Of a stretch of DNA of 64,000 nucleotides, positions 45,058-54,953 are shown in pieces (within the stretch, counting starts at the first letter, position 1; each line of letters begins with the position of its first letter). Source of the stretch: G020353115 sp964640125 (GTDB lineage: Bacteria > Bacteroidota > Bacteroidia > Bacteroidales > VadinHA17); the NCBI GenBank assembly GCA_964640125.1, contig CAZXGG010000012.1, forward strand, positions 1-64,000. The letters run 5' to 3'. A model generated the notes under the pieces. That model was given only the letters and a program-made list of their open reading frames with translations. It ran no database searches and was not told the DNA's origin. Position numbers and translations under genes: made by a program.

Positions 45058-46365
45058 ATGAATGCCAATGAACAATTCGTAGCTGCAATCGATATTGGAA
45101 CAACAAAGATTGTATCCATTGTCGGACAAAAAAAGGAGAACGGTAAACTGGAAGTCCTTGGGTTGAGCAGGGCTCCTTCAAAAGGAGTCAAACGCGGAGT
45201 GGTCCTTAACATTGAAGAGACTGTTAATGCCATACAGAGTACGGTTGAGGATGTTCAGTTACGCTCGGGTATCATGTTTTCAAATGTGTATGTTGGCATC
45301 GCCGGTCAGCATATTAAAAGTGTAAGAAACCGGGGCTATATCAACAGGGATAGTCGTGATGAGGAGATCACAAAGGAAGATATTATTAAATTGATAGAAG
45401 ATATGTATAAAATCCCAATCGATGTTGGAGAAGAGATTATCCATGTGTTGCCCCAGAATTTTATCGTCGATAATGAAACCGGTGTGAAGAATCCTGTAGG
45501 CATGTCGGGCCGTCGGCTGGAAGCCAATTTCCATATTGTGATTGGTCAGGTTGCCTCAGCAAAAAATATTGAAAAATGCGTGAACCGGGTTGGTCTGGAA
45601 ATCAATGAACTGATCCTTGAACCACTGGCATCTTCAGAAGCGGTATTGACTGAAGATGAAAAGGAGGCCGGGGTCGCATTGGTTGATATCGGTGGGGGAA
45701 CAACCGATGTCGCAGTCTATTACGATAGTATTGTCAGACATACTGCCGTCATCCCGTTTGGAGGAAACGTTGTAACCAAAGATATTAAAGAGGGTTGTGC
45801 TATACTGAACCGCCAGGCCGAATCCCTGAAGATACAATTTGGCTCAGCCCTCGGCGATATCGCCCCGGAAGATAAAGTGGTTACTATTCCCGGAATCAGT
45901 GGCAGGGATCCGAAAGAGATATCGTTTAAAAGCCTTGCCTATATCATCCAATCCAGAATGGAGGAGATTATCGATGCAGTTGCCTTTGAAATTGAAAATT
46001 CGGGATACTATGAAAAATTGTCCGGAGGTATTGTCCTGACCGGCGGAGGTGCATTATTACGCCACTTGCCTCAGCTGGTAAAATTCAAAACCGGAATGGA
46101 TGTAAGAATTGGATTTCCCAATGAACACCTGACCGGTGAAGTGTCCGACGATATCAACCACCCCATGTACTCCACAAGCATTGGACTGGTCTTGAAGGGG
46201 TATGAATACCTGAGGAATAAATATGGACTGGAAGGGGAGCATGGGTCGGGTGAAAAGAAAGGGAAAAAAGAGAGGGGAGAGCCGCTGGAAGGAGGAAAGC
46301 TATTTGAAAGATGGAAAAAGACACTAACCGAAATATTTGCAGAAAACGACGCTAAAATGGATTGA
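45058..46365 (+). CDS. ftsA: Division protein FtsA
   Basis: Actin-like membrane tether for FtsZ. Nucleotide-binding blocks AAIDIGTTKIVSIVG, ALVDIGGGTTDVAVY and GGIVLTGGGALLRHLPQL; the 1C domain region follows the first block. Ends with a basic, Lys/Gly/Glu-rich stretch and a short C-terminal helix (FERWKKTLTEIFAEN) that should bind the membrane. 435 aa. Confidence 0.95.
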   Translation: MNANEQFVAAIDIGTTKIVSIVGQKKENGKLEVLGLSRAPSKGVKRGVVLNIEETVNAIQSTVEDVQLRSGIMFSNVYVGIAGQHIKSVRNRGYINRDSRDEEITKEDIIKLIEDMYKIPIDVGEEIIHVLPQNFIVDNETGVKNPVGMSGRRLEANFHIVIGQVASAKNIEKCVNRVGLEINELILEPLASSEAVLTEDEKEAGVALVDIGGGTTDVAVYYDSIVRHTAVIPFGGNVVTKDIKEGCAILNRQAESLKIQFGSALGDIAPEDKVVTIPGISGRDPKEISFKSLAYIIQSRMEEIIDAVAFEIENSGYYEKLSGGIVLTGGGALLRHLPQLVKFKTGMDVRIGFPNEHLTGEVSDDINHPMYSTSIGLVLKGYEYLRNKYGLEGEHGSGEKKGKKERGEPLEGGKLFERWKKTLTEIFAENDAKMD

Positions 46366-46445
46366 AACTCATTTACCCGGATTCTGCAATATGAATGAAC
46401 AACATAATGCCCATTCTGAATATGAAACCGTAAAACAGTATAACC

Positions 46446-48019
46446 ATGGCAGAAGATTTAATGAATTTTGATCTACCGGTTGAACGATCCTCCATAATTA
46501 AAGTAATCGGAATAGGAGGAGGAGGAAGTAATGCAGTAAATCATATGTTTCAGCAGGGGATAAAAGATGTAAATTTTGTGGTCTGTAATACCGATGCCCA
46601 GGCCCTGAATAATAGCCCTGTACCGTTGAAAATACAGATTGGGGAAGCGATAACTGAAGGTAGAGGTGCCGGCAATAAACCCGAAATTGGCAGACAGGCT
46701 GCCGTGGAAAACCTGGATGACATTATGGAAGCCATTTCCAGTAACACCAAAATGGTCTTCTTAACGGCAGGAATGGGAGGAGGTACCGGCACCGGAGCTG
46801 CCCCCGTAATTGCTGAAGCTACCAAAGAAGCAGGTATCCTTACAGTGGCTATTGTTACTATTCCTTTTCGGTTTGAAGGACAACAGAGAATTAACCAGGC
46901 CATTGATGGAATTAATGAGCTGAAAGAACGTGTCGATTCACTCCTGGTGATCAACAATGAAAAACTCAGGGAGATCCACGGAGACCTGAAACTCTCCGAA
47001 GCATTTTCAAAAGCAGACAATATATTGACGATCGCAGCAAAAGGAATTGCCGAAATCATAACGGTCCATGGATACGTTAATGTTGATTTTGCAGACGTTG
47101 AGACCGTAATGTATAACTCGGGCGTCGCAATTATGGGATCCGGAACCGCCGAAGGAGAAAACCGTGCAATATGTGCTATTGAAGAAGCACTGAATTCTCC
47201 ATTGCTTAACTCAAACGATATTACAGGAGCGAAAAGCATCCTGTTGCATATAACATCCGGTGAAAATGAAATCAGCATGGATGAAGTGGGGGAAATTACA
47301 GATTATGTAAATGGGGTAGCCGCGGATGAGGCATTGATCATCTGGGGAACAAGCCTCGATAATACCCCCGGAAATACAATCTGTGTGACCATCATTGCAA
47401 CAGGTTTTGAACCACATAGCATTCCCGAACTTTATGCCCGCCGNNNNNNNNNNNNNNNNNNNNNNNNNNNNNNNNNNNNNNNNNNNNNNNNNNNNNNNNN
47501 NNNNNNNNNNNNNNNNNNNNNNNNNNNNNNNNNNNNNNNNNNNCCATCATTGCAACAGGTTTTGAACCACATAGCATTCCCGAACTTTATGCCCGCCGGA
47601 AAACAAAGGATTTTGTACCCCTTAAGGAGAATAGTAAAACCAATGTTAGGGATGAATCGCAGAAAACTATTGATTTTGATTTGACCTACACGGATGAAGA
47701 TGCTGAATTAAAGAAAGAGAATCGGAAAAGTAGCAGAAGTAACGCTGAAGAGATGGAGGAACAATCCACCAGAAGAATACAGCAGTTAAAAAGTTCACAC
47801 AACCTGTTAAAAGAGAAAGGGCTGAAATTAAAGGAAGTAGAAGACAATATCGATGAGCTTGAGGATGAACCAGCTTATGTCAGGAAAAATATCAGGGTCC
47901 GGGATACTGAACATTCATCGAAATCGAAAGTCTCAAAATATTCTTTGAGTGATGAAGAAGAAGACAAAGAGACCAGATTAAGATCTGATAATGCCTATCT
48001 TCACGATAACGTGGATTAA
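46446..48019 (+). CDS. ftsZ: Division protein FtsZ (interrupted by assembly gap)
   Basis: Tubulin-like GTPase forming the Z ring. Visible: IKVIGIGGGGSNAVNHM, the tubulin signature GGGTGTGAAPVIA, and a long charged C-terminal linker ending in NAYLHDN, the region that binds FtsA. The gene is broken only in the assembly: 100 N at 47444-47543 are flanked by identical 55-nt copies (47389-47443 and 47544-47598). Removing the gap and one copy (155 nt) restores one frame from 46446 to 48019, giving about 472 residues. It should not be called a frameshift or pseudogene. Confidence 0.95.
47444..47543. other. Assembly gap of 100 N inside ftsZ
   Basis: Exactly 100 unknown bases with identical 55-nt sequence on either side. 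This is what results when two contigs that end in the same 55-mer are scaffolded without merging. Probably no bases are missing. Confidence 0.9.
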
Positions 48020-48088
48020 AAAGCGTATCCTGCAGGTACAAAATGGTACCTCTAACTATGCGTGCATTCGATATACGATTGTAAATCC

Positions 48089-50206
48089 CTAATAAAACTT
48101 TGACCGGCTGTCAACAATATTAGCAGCCTTTTTCAGGGCTTCAAATACCTCATAATTTGCCCTGACCCTGAAACTGGAAGCTAATCTTAAACGCATGTTT
48201 TCAAGGTTATTACTCTCCGTCTCTTCAATCTCTTTTACCTCAAGAACATATACCCCATTCGTTCCCTTGATCGGTTCCGAAACAGTGTTCGGGGGAAGAT
48301 TTACTGCTGTAGCAATAACAGCGGGTTCAATCCCTGCACCAGGAATTGAAAACGAGTTAAATGTTATGTCATTGGCTTCTGCAATATCAAGGTTCATGGT
48401 CGATGCAAGCTCTTCCAGGGATTCAACACCCGAAAGATTCGAACGGAACTCCTGAGCAATCATTTCAGCCTTTTTTTCTTTCCTGACATTTAATTCAACA
48501 TCAGCACGAACCTGGCTGAAAGGAGCAATACCTTCTTTCTTAACCTCTGTAACATAAGCAACAATGAATTTATCTCCCAGTTCAAAAATAGCCTGCTCGT
48601 TGAAATCGAGAACAATCTCCCCTGGATCGGTTTCAAAAATAGCCCGTATCAAAGGACGTGGTGATTCAAGACCCGGTATGACTTTATCATCCCGTTTAAT
48701 GTTGTTTGCTATTCTTTTTTCTAACTGCTCTTCAATGATTGATTGATTGAAGTCTTCGTAGGAATAGGATGATCCTGCAAATCTGCTGGCTTCAGCATAA
48801 ACATTCTGGTAAGTGGTTGTGCTGGGTTCAATTTTACGCTCAATCGTACCGATCTTATACTTCGTAACGGAAGGACCCTGTTCAAGGATCTCAATGATAT
48901 GAAATCCATACTGAGTTTCTACAACGGTAATATCACCCGGTTTGCTTTCGAAGCAGGCATCGTTGAAAGGTTGTATCATAAGTCCTTCCCTGAACCAGCC
49001 CAGATCGCCATTCAACTGTGCTGATCCCTGATCATCAGAATTCAGCATAGCCAGTAATCCAAAATCCGTCCCCTTCTCAATAAGATTTTTCAAGCTGTCT
49101 GCTTTCTGCTTTGCCTCTTCATAAGGAAAATTCTGATTTGGAGTAATTAAAATATGACGCGCATGTACAGAATCGGGACGTGTGTTTATCTCAATTAATT
49201 TCGAAATCTTGTATGTTTCATTTTCAAAGTAGGGTCCGTAAACATCACCAGCAGAAGCCGTTGCAACAAATTCACGAATCATCTCAGGGACTTCACCCAA
49301 TGTTAAATTTGTGTTATTAAACGGATTGTCAGAGGAGAGATTGATAAATTGCTCCACATCATTTGCCTTCCGAAATTCATCAACAATGCTGTTGATCCAA
49401 TTTTCTGTAGATTCTATATCAGCCGCTGATGGGACTACATCAAAGGCCACATATTCAATGTTTCTTAAGGCAATCTGTTTGTAATCCTTTTGATTATTTC
49501 GATAGTATTTTTGAAGTTCGGCCTCAGTAAATGTGACTGAACTATCAGGAATAGAGGTGAGTCGTTTTACTATATAGCCGAAATTTACCTTCTTATTGCT
49601 TGCCATCCCTTCTTCTTCAGCTTCCAGACCGGTAACATAGAGCCCTTGCCTGATCAGGTTGTTGTATTTGGTGAATTCCCGGTCCTGGAGGATCTCATTT
49701 TCGAGGAACAACCAGTATGCTCTTTGGGCAGGGTCACTGTCAAGCGTTTTTAAAAATTGCATTAAAGCAGCCCTGTTAAGCTGCCCTGTTTGGGGATCGG
49801 TAAACAGTTGCTGAATGAAAGGATGTGGTTCCGCACCCTGCACCAGGTCAAACATCTCGTCTGCACTGACCGTTACGCCAAGCTCCTCCAATTCCTCATT
49901 GAGAACATATTCACGGATCAATTGCTGCCAGGTCTGTTCCCGGATACTTTCAACCATTTCTTCATCCATGGTTGTCTGTCCGGTAAGCTTATATATTTCT
50001 GTTAGGTTCTCCACTCTTTCATCAAATAACTGATACGAGATCGATTTCCCATTAATCTCAGCAATCTCATAGATCTTTTTCGTTCGGAAGGCAGGACCGC
50101 TTCCCTGTCCGAAAAAGTCACCCAGAACAAAAGCGAGCAATGCCAGTCCAATAATTACTGCTACCAGTACGCCTGCTCTATCGCGAATGGATTGTAATGT
50201 TGCCAT
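48089..50206 (-). CDS. SurA/PpiD-type periplasmic peptidyl-prolyl isomerase
   Basis: Membrane-anchored folding factor for exported and outer-membrane proteins. N-terminal TM (LVAVIIGLALLAFVLGDFFGQG), a SurA_N-like helical region, a parvulin domain (HARHILITPNQNFPYEEA ... GDLGWFREGLMIQPFNDACFESKPG, ~345-445) and a second, degenerate parvulin-like region near 550-660. 705 aa, close to PpiD. First in the envelope-gene block after ftsZ, with which it converges. Confidence 0.88.
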   Translation of the reverse strand: MATLQSIRDRAGVLVAVIIGLALLAFVLGDFFGQGSGPAFRTKKIYEIAEINGKSISYQLFDERVENLTEIYKLTGQTTMDEEMVESIREQTWQQLIREYVLNEELEELGVTVSADEMFDLVQGAEPHPFIQQLFTDPQTGQLNRAALMQFLKTLDSDPAQRAYWLFLENEILQDREFTKYNNLIRQGLYVTGLEAEEEGMASNKKVNFGYIVKRLTSIPDSSVTFTEAELQKYYRNNQKDYKQIALRNIEYVAFDVVPSAADIESTENWINSIVDEFRKANDVEQFINLSSDNPFNNTNLTLGEVPEMIREFVATASAGDVYGPYFENETYKISKLIEINTRPDSVHARHILITPNQNFPYEEAKQKADSLKNLIEKGTDFGLLAMLNSDDQGSAQLNGDLGWFREGLMIQPFNDACFESKPGDITVVETQYGFHIIEILEQGPSVTKYKIGTIERKIEPSTTTYQNVYAEASRFAGSSYSYEDFNQSIIEEQLEKRIANNIKRDDKVIPGLESPRPLIRAIFETDPGEIVLDFNEQAIFELGDKFIVAYVTEVKKEGIAPFSQVRADVELNVRKEKKAEMIAQEFRSNLSGVESLEELASTMNLDIAEANDITFNSFSIPGAGIEPAVIATAVNLPPNTVSEPIKGTNGVYVLEVKEIEETESNNLENMRLRLASSFRVRANYEVFEALKKAANIVDSRSKFY

Positions 50207-50254
50207 AAAAACGTCTTTTTACTCGAAAATTTCAGCCAGCAAATATAAAAAAAT

Positions 50255-51523
50255 TTAACGGTATAATCTGTTTTTCCTGAATTTAACGAGTTCTAACCGG
50301 GTCTCAGAAACCTGAAGAACTTTGATTTCATAAAGTCCAATGATGATCCGTTGATTCAGTTTAGGAATGCTTTCGTGATGATAAAGAATAAAACCTGCAA
50401 GGGTTTCATACTCTTCCTCCTTCGGGAGATCCAATCCATACTTTTCATTCAGGTAGTCAATCTCTAACCGACCGGAAAAAATAAATTCCGATTCACTGAT
50501 CTGCTTGTCGATTAATGCTGATGTATCATGCTCATCTTCAATCTCACCAAATATTTCTTCAAGAATATCTTCAATGGTTACCATTCCGGAAGTGCCTCCA
50601 AACTCATCAACCACCACGGCGATGCTCTTATTTTCTTCGACGAATAATTCGAGCAGTTTGTTTGCCGGCATGGTCTCGGGCACAATGGATACCGGAATAA
50701 CTTTTGTTTTGATGCTTTCGGGGTTTTTGAACAGATCTTTTAAATGGAAATAACCGATAATATTGTCGATGTTCTCTTTATAGATCAGGATTTTTGACAA
50801 ACCATTATCAATGAAGGCAAGTTTGAGCTCTTCCATGGAGCTGTTCTCTTCAAGTGCAATAATCTCAGTTCGGGGTACCATGCACTCCCTCATTTTAACA
50901 TTCGAGAAATCAAGAGCATTTTGAAAAATTTTGATATCATGCGCTTCTTCCTCCTCCGCCTCAACCATTTTCTGACTCTCACTGAGCAGGGAATCCAGAT
51001 CCAGTTTGCTGAATACCTGAATCTCCGGTTTTTCCATATTTTTTATTTTGAAAAAGAACCGTAACAGGATACTTCCCAAAAGAATCGTCAGTTTACTGAT
51101 TGGATAAAAAAGAAAGAAAAAGAACAAAACAGGAAGACTTAACAGATTTAAAAATCCATTTGGGTTCAGCCGGAATAATGCTTTTGGCAGGAACTCTGCT
51201 GAAATAAGGATAACAAATGTGGATAATACCGTTTGGATGAGCAGGATACTGATTTCCGATTCAGTTACCAGGGCAATAACGGGTTTAAGCAGAATCGCCA
51301 TGAAAATTCCAAAAATTACAAGGGCGATATTGTTCCCGATCAGCATGGTTACAATATATTGTCCTGGATTGGCTGTAAAAATGGAAATGATCCTGGAGGT
51401 AAAGGTATCCTGTTTCTTGTCCAGCTCAATTCTTAACTTATTGGCGGAGATAAAAGCAATTTCCATACCGGAGAAGAAAGCAGAAAACAGGATGGCGATA
51501 AGAATGATGAAAATCCCACTCAT
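50255..51523 (-). CDS. CNNM/CorC-type membrane protein with CBS domains (GldE-like)
   Basis: DUF21 membrane domain (FIILIAILFSAFFSGMEIAFISANKLRIELDKK and following helices), two CBS domains (MRECMVPRTEIIALEENSSMEEL; FKNPESIKTKVIPVSIVPETM) and a CorC_HlyC C-terminal domain (GRLEIDYLNEKYGLDLPKEEEYETLAGFIL). Relatives act in magnesium/cobalt efflux; GldE of gliding Flavobacteria has the same plan. 422 aa. Its start overlaps the small membrane protein gene by 4 nt. Confidence 0.88.
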   Translation of the reverse strand: MSGIFIILIAILFSAFFSGMEIAFISANKLRIELDKKQDTFTSRIISIFTANPGQYIVTMLIGNNIALVIFGIFMAILLKPVIALVTESEISILLIQTVLSTFVILISAEFLPKALFRLNPNGFLNLLSLPVLFFFFLFYPISKLTILLGSILLRFFFKIKNMEKPEIQVFSKLDLDSLLSESQKMVEAEEEEAHDIKIFQNALDFSNVKMRECMVPRTEIIALEENSSMEELKLAFIDNGLSKILIYKENIDNIIGYFHLKDLFKNPESIKTKVIPVSIVPETMPANKLLELFVEENKSIAVVVDEFGGTSGMVTIEDILEEIFGEIEDEHDTSALIDKQISESEFIFSGRLEIDYLNEKYGLDLPKEEEYETLAGFILYHHESIPKLNQRIIIGLYEIKVLQVSETRLELVKFRKNRLYR

Positions 51524-51738
51524 GTTGAATCAGATTTGTTGTTCTTCTTTTCACGCTTTCTCATACTTCTTCTGAAAAAGAACATCAGGAATGCGATGAG
51601 GGTGATGATAAAAAAGGGATAACTCTCGCGGAATGATCCATCGATGTATGTTTTATGGATTCCTGCAACGATACTGATGATTGCTACAACAAACCAGACC
51701 GTTTCAAGAATCTTGTTCCGATTAAAATTCTTCTTCAA
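51520..51738 (-). CDS. Small two-TM membrane protein between lptC and the CorC-like gene
   Basis: About 72 residues with two TM helices (ILETVWFVVAIISIVAGIHKT and FFIITLIAFLMFFFRR) and a basic tail. The only ATG in frame (51807) would put the first 23 residues deep inside lptC, so I take the TTG at 51738 (LKKNFNRNKILETV) as a more likely start, overlapping lptC by 17 nt. The stop overlaps the next gene by 4 nt. Similar small proteins occupy this position in other Bacteroidota. Function unknown. Confidence 0.65.
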   Translation of the reverse strand: MKKNFNRNKILETVWFVVAIISIVAGIHKTYIDGSFRESYPFFIITLIAFLMFFFRRSMRKREKKNNKSDST

Positions 51739-52309
51739 GGTAAATGGTCCCCTTTGGTTTTTTAATGACCCAATCTGTAAAATCCTGATTCGCTTCAAGC
51801 CCCTCACCGAAAAGAACTTCGTCAGATGTGGTGATCTTTACAAACCGGGTGGAGTATATTAATCCTTTCTCTTCATCCCAGAAAAGGAGGTCCGTATTCA
51901 GCAACTCACCATTAACATTAATGGCAACGACACTATCCCTTGCCTCCCAGAGCTTCTGCATTTCATAGTAGATTGCAAAGTTGGCTGTAAGCTGTGAACT
52001 CACATTAGCCTGATCATCATAGAATAGGACCTCTATTCCTTGTGGAAATTCCATGTAAGGTTCACTTGCATTCCCGTAACGCCTCAACTCGACTGCCTTA
52101 ATACGGATTTGGATCTTTGCCGAATCGCTATAAATACTTTCGACATGATGAATCGATTCGGTTGGTAAGTCAGTAACACGGGTCAGCGTATTGATTACTT
52201 CAATATCGTTTTTACAGGAAAAAAAGAGACATGTACTCACCAAGGTGAGCAAAAGGACACTTTTTGAATTCCATACGGTAAGAGGATGATGGGTTGATCT
52301 ATCCAACAC
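51722..52309 (-). CDS. lptC: LPS export periplasmic protein LptC
   Basis: Part of the LptBFGC-A-DE bridge that moves lipopolysaccharide to the outer membrane. 195 residues: N-terminal hydrophobic anchor with a lipoprotein-like FFSCK, then the beta-jellyroll (IQIRIKAVELRRYGNASEPYMEFPQGIEVLFYDDQ ... LTANFAIYYEMQKLWEARDSVVAIN). Starts with GTG at 52309, overlapping the TPR gene's stop (TAGTG). Sequence similarity in this family is weak but position and pattern agree. Confidence 0.85.
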   Translation of the reverse strand: MLDRSTHHPLTVWNSKSVLLLTLVSTCLFFSCKNDIEVINTLTRVTDLPTESIHHVESIYSDSAKIQIRIKAVELRRYGNASEPYMEFPQGIEVLFYDDQANVSSQLTANFAIYYEMQKLWEARDSVVAINVNGELLNTDLLFWDEEKGLIYSTRFVKITTSDEVLFGEGLEANQDFTDWVIKKPKGTIYLEEEF

Positions 52310-53649
52310 TATCTTGCTCTGACTTTTGTTTTTTCATTGATCCAGCATTCAATTAGATACTCATCCCCTTCTTTATACCCATGGAAAAAGATGGTTTCAG
52401 TATCCGGGAAATGCTGTGAGTAAAGAGAAATGTTCTTGTTGGCGATTTCTGCTAGTTCGGGATCAACATTTTTGGCCTTGATAAAATAATCAACGGATAG
52501 CCAATATACCGCTCTCTCCCCCAGATCATCTTCACCACAGGCTTTACTGGCAGCATAAATGCTACCAATAAGAAGGTATGGATGCCCGGAAGAGGGATCG
52601 CACTCTTTTGCCCTAATGGCGTAAGTTCGTGCAAGCGAATGGTTCCCCAATTCCCGATAGGTAATATCACCAAGCTTTAAATAATATTTTGATTTCTCAA
52701 TATTATCAGTCTCCAATTCAATGGCTTCCTTGTAATACCTTGCTGCAGCTTCATATTTCTTGCGCTCATAATTCATTTGGGCCAGTAAATAGGCAGACCT
52801 GGCAGATGGTTCCTGTTTGTGGTATGCAGTAGATACCTCAAAATAAAATTCCGATTCCATGCATTGTGTCTGCCCTAGCAGCTGAAGGATCTTTTTCATC
52901 AGGTCAAGATCACGTGGTGATTGCTTGAATTTCGGCGAAAACAACGCGATAAGCCCTTTACAAGTAGCTGCACCGCATGTGGCAAACATATTATCAACTG
53001 CCTCTTTCGCTTTTTGAAGGTTTTCATCATCCGGATCATCCGTGATCTGCTTATCCATAATTTCACTGATTAACGCGTAATTCTCAATGACCTTCTCCCC
53101 ATCGATTTTTTCACCTTCAAATAGCGTGGCCGAGGCAGTCATAAAGATCACAAGAATGTCAATCTGTGACTTTTCATTTTGCAGCGAGATCGACCGCTTG
53201 ATCATATCATACCCTTTCTGAACGTCATCCAAATTATCTCTTCTAACATCAAGGAAATCCTTGCCTTTTCTTCCAAGAACATACCCCTCCCTGCGGAAAT
53301 ACTTGATCCGTTGGTCATAGATCATCATGATGGTATCCAGGTAACTGTATTTGAGATCAAGATCTTTCTCTTTTGCCATTTTAGCATCATACATTTTAAC
53401 CCCATGAATGTAAATATTGGAACTTACTGTAGGACATTCTGCAAAGACTATTTTCCAGTATGGTAATGCATCCTTATAATTGTCTTGTTTGTAATACTCA
53501 GAGTAAAGAGAAAAATTACGAACACACCGGATGCTGTCTTCACCATGTCCATATTTGGAACCATCTTCGACGCCCTTTTGACCCAGTAAAGGGAAAGAAT
53601 AAAAAGAGAATAACAGGATAAATAATGTGGTATGTATTCTTGCCTTCAT
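52309..53649 (-). CDS. Secreted tetratricopeptide-repeat protein
   Basis: 446 residues with a signal peptide (FILLFSFYSFPLLGQ). TPR-like helices are clearest at 285-370 (QMNYERKKYEAAARYYKEAIELETDNIEKSKYYLKLGDITYRELGNHSLA-type units). Presumably periplasmic scaffold protein. It lies between an outer-membrane barrel gene and lptC, 11 nt after the former, consistent with an envelope-assembly role, which is inference. Confidence 0.8.
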   Translation of the reverse strand: MKARIHTTLFILLFSFYSFPLLGQKGVEDGSKYGHGEDSIRCVRNFSLYSEYYKQDNYKDALPYWKIVFAECPTVSSNIYIHGVKMYDAKMAKEKDLDLKYSYLDTIMMIYDQRIKYFRREGYVLGRKGKDFLDVRRDNLDDVQKGYDMIKRSISLQNEKSQIDILVIFMTASATLFEGEKIDGEKVIENYALISEIMDKQITDDPDDENLQKAKEAVDNMFATCGAATCKGLIALFSPKFKQSPRDLDLMKKILQLLGQTQCMESEFYFEVSTAYHKQEPSARSAYLLAQMNYERKKYEAAARYYKEAIELETDNIEKSKYYLKLGDITYRELGNHSLARTYAIRAKECDPSSGHPYLLIGSIYAASKACGEDDLGERAVYWLSVDYFIKAKNVDPELAEIANKNISLYSQHFPDTETIFFHGYKEGDEYLIECWINEKTKVRAR

Positions 53650-53660
53650 TTTTTAAATTT

Positions 53661-54953
53661 TTAATCAAATTTTCGTTTCATGAACCAGATATCATATAAA
53701 GTTAAGCTAAAACTTATTATTCCGTATCGCTCTTCAATTAAATTTCCCCCTTTTATACCCCTTTTCCCCAACTCAAAAGAAAGGTTAATCATTGAACGAT
53801 TACGGTTCAATGGTAAACCAACCCCAAAACTTATGCCAAAATCTTTCAATTGCTCTCCTTCAAGCTGCAGGTAACTATTAGAATAGTACCCTCCAATCCT
53901 GTAATTAATGCGGTTCAGGTAATTTCTTAAAGCAAACCGGTTGGGTACGAATTCCAGCCCTGCATGGAGTGAATTGCTGTTGATCAGTGAATCGTTCTCT
54001 CCGAAAAAGATGGCATCCGACCAGTTTTGCCAGAAATAATCTGCACCAAACGTCAATTTATCACCGTAGCGAAAGGTAAATCCAACACCCAGGTTTCTTG
54101 GGATTACGATCTTTCCCCTCACGCCACTGATAAAATCCAGCGTGTCAATAAAGAGTATCCTGGTTGAGCTATAAAGAATATCCCGGGTTAGTGATTCAGT
54201 CTCTGCCTTGATGTTCCGTTCATTATTCAAGACCGCACCAACCGTTAACTCAAATTTTTCTTTAAATGGAACTGTATATTGAATTCCCAGATCAAACCCC
54301 AGATCTCCAAATATCGATTTTTCAGCAACTTCTATAGAGGATGAATAATCCTGGTCAACAAATCCAAGCGATCTCGATCGTTCAAGGTTTCCGAAAAGAT
54401 AGGAAAGATTCATTCCCAAAGATAACCCCTTGAACAGATCAGCGCCAAATCCGACAAAAAATTTGTGTACTCCACCTGAACCCTCATAAAGGTAGTTGAT
54501 ACCGCCAATTTCAGGATTGTATTCCGGATCTATTTCCCGTGTCTGGTCCTCTATTTTGTAACTCAATGAGGAATAGGGAACAATTCCTGCAGCTGCCCCA
54601 AGCCATTTGTTTATGGGAAATGCAATAGAGAGGTTTTTAAAACTGATGTCTTTGCTAACGGCCGATTCCCCACTCATCGATAACTCAGATTGCTTCCCAA
54701 CCATCCCAAATTCAAACAGGAAAGATAAACTATCACGGGAACTCAATGATGCAGGATTTTGAAAATCAATGAACCCTGGATCCCGCATTCCCAGTGAAAT
54801 TCCTCCCATCGCAATGTTCCGGGTGTACCCCATCCTCTGCTGATCACCTAACCCGAACCTGGAGTAAGGGGAATTGGTGGCTGCCTGCCCGAATGTTAAT
54901 ACCGGAACAAGAAACAGTATGGGGAGAAATATCCCTTTTTTATTGTTGAACAT
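53661..54953 (-). CDS. Outer-membrane beta-barrel protein (FadL/OmpP1-like)
   Basis: 430 residues with a signal peptide (FLPILFLVPVLTFGQ). Starts NSPYSRFGLGDQQRMGYTRNIAMGG, typical of the Bacteroidota FadL-like barrels that follow coaX. Alternating strands fill the rest (GVGFTFRYGDKLTFGADYFWQNW). Substrate unknown. Start overlaps the end of coaX by 14 nt, so the two are coupled. Confidence 0.8.
   Translation of the reverse strand: MFNNKKGIFLPILFLVPVLTFGQAATNSPYSRFGLGDQQRMGYTRNIAMGGISLGMRDPGFIDFQNPASLSSRDSLSFLFEFGMVGKQSELSMSGESAVSKDISFKNLSIAFPINKWLGAAAGIVPYSSLSYKIEDQTREIDPEYNPEIGGINYLYEGSGGVHKFFVGFGADLFKGLSLGMNLSYLFGNLERSRSLGFVDQDYSSSIEVAEKSIFGDLGFDLGIQYTVPFKEKFELTVGAVLNNERNIKAETESLTRDILYSSTRILFIDTLDFISGVRGKIVIPRNLGVGFTFRYGDKLTFGADYFWQNWSDAIFFGENDSLINSNSLHAGLEFVPNRFALRNYLNRINYRIGGYYSNSYLQLEGEQLKDFGISFGVGLPLNRNRSMINLSFELGKRGIKGGNLIEERYGIISFSLTLYDIWFMKRKFD

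Noticed and set aside
46550..47278. Long open frame (242 codons) antisense to ftsZ
   Set aside because: It mirrors the ftsZ codon pattern and has a low-complexity serine/isoleucine-rich composition; ftsZ on the other strand is unmistakable.
47389..47598. 55-nt direct repeats as target-site duplication of an insertion element
   Set aside because: Target duplications are far shorter; the same 55-nt length at both N gaps and restored frames point to assembly overlap.
48034..48051. AGGTAC/GTACCT mini-dyad between ftsZ and the ppiD-like gene as terminator
   Set aside because: Six base pairs with no T-run on either strand; too weak to claim.
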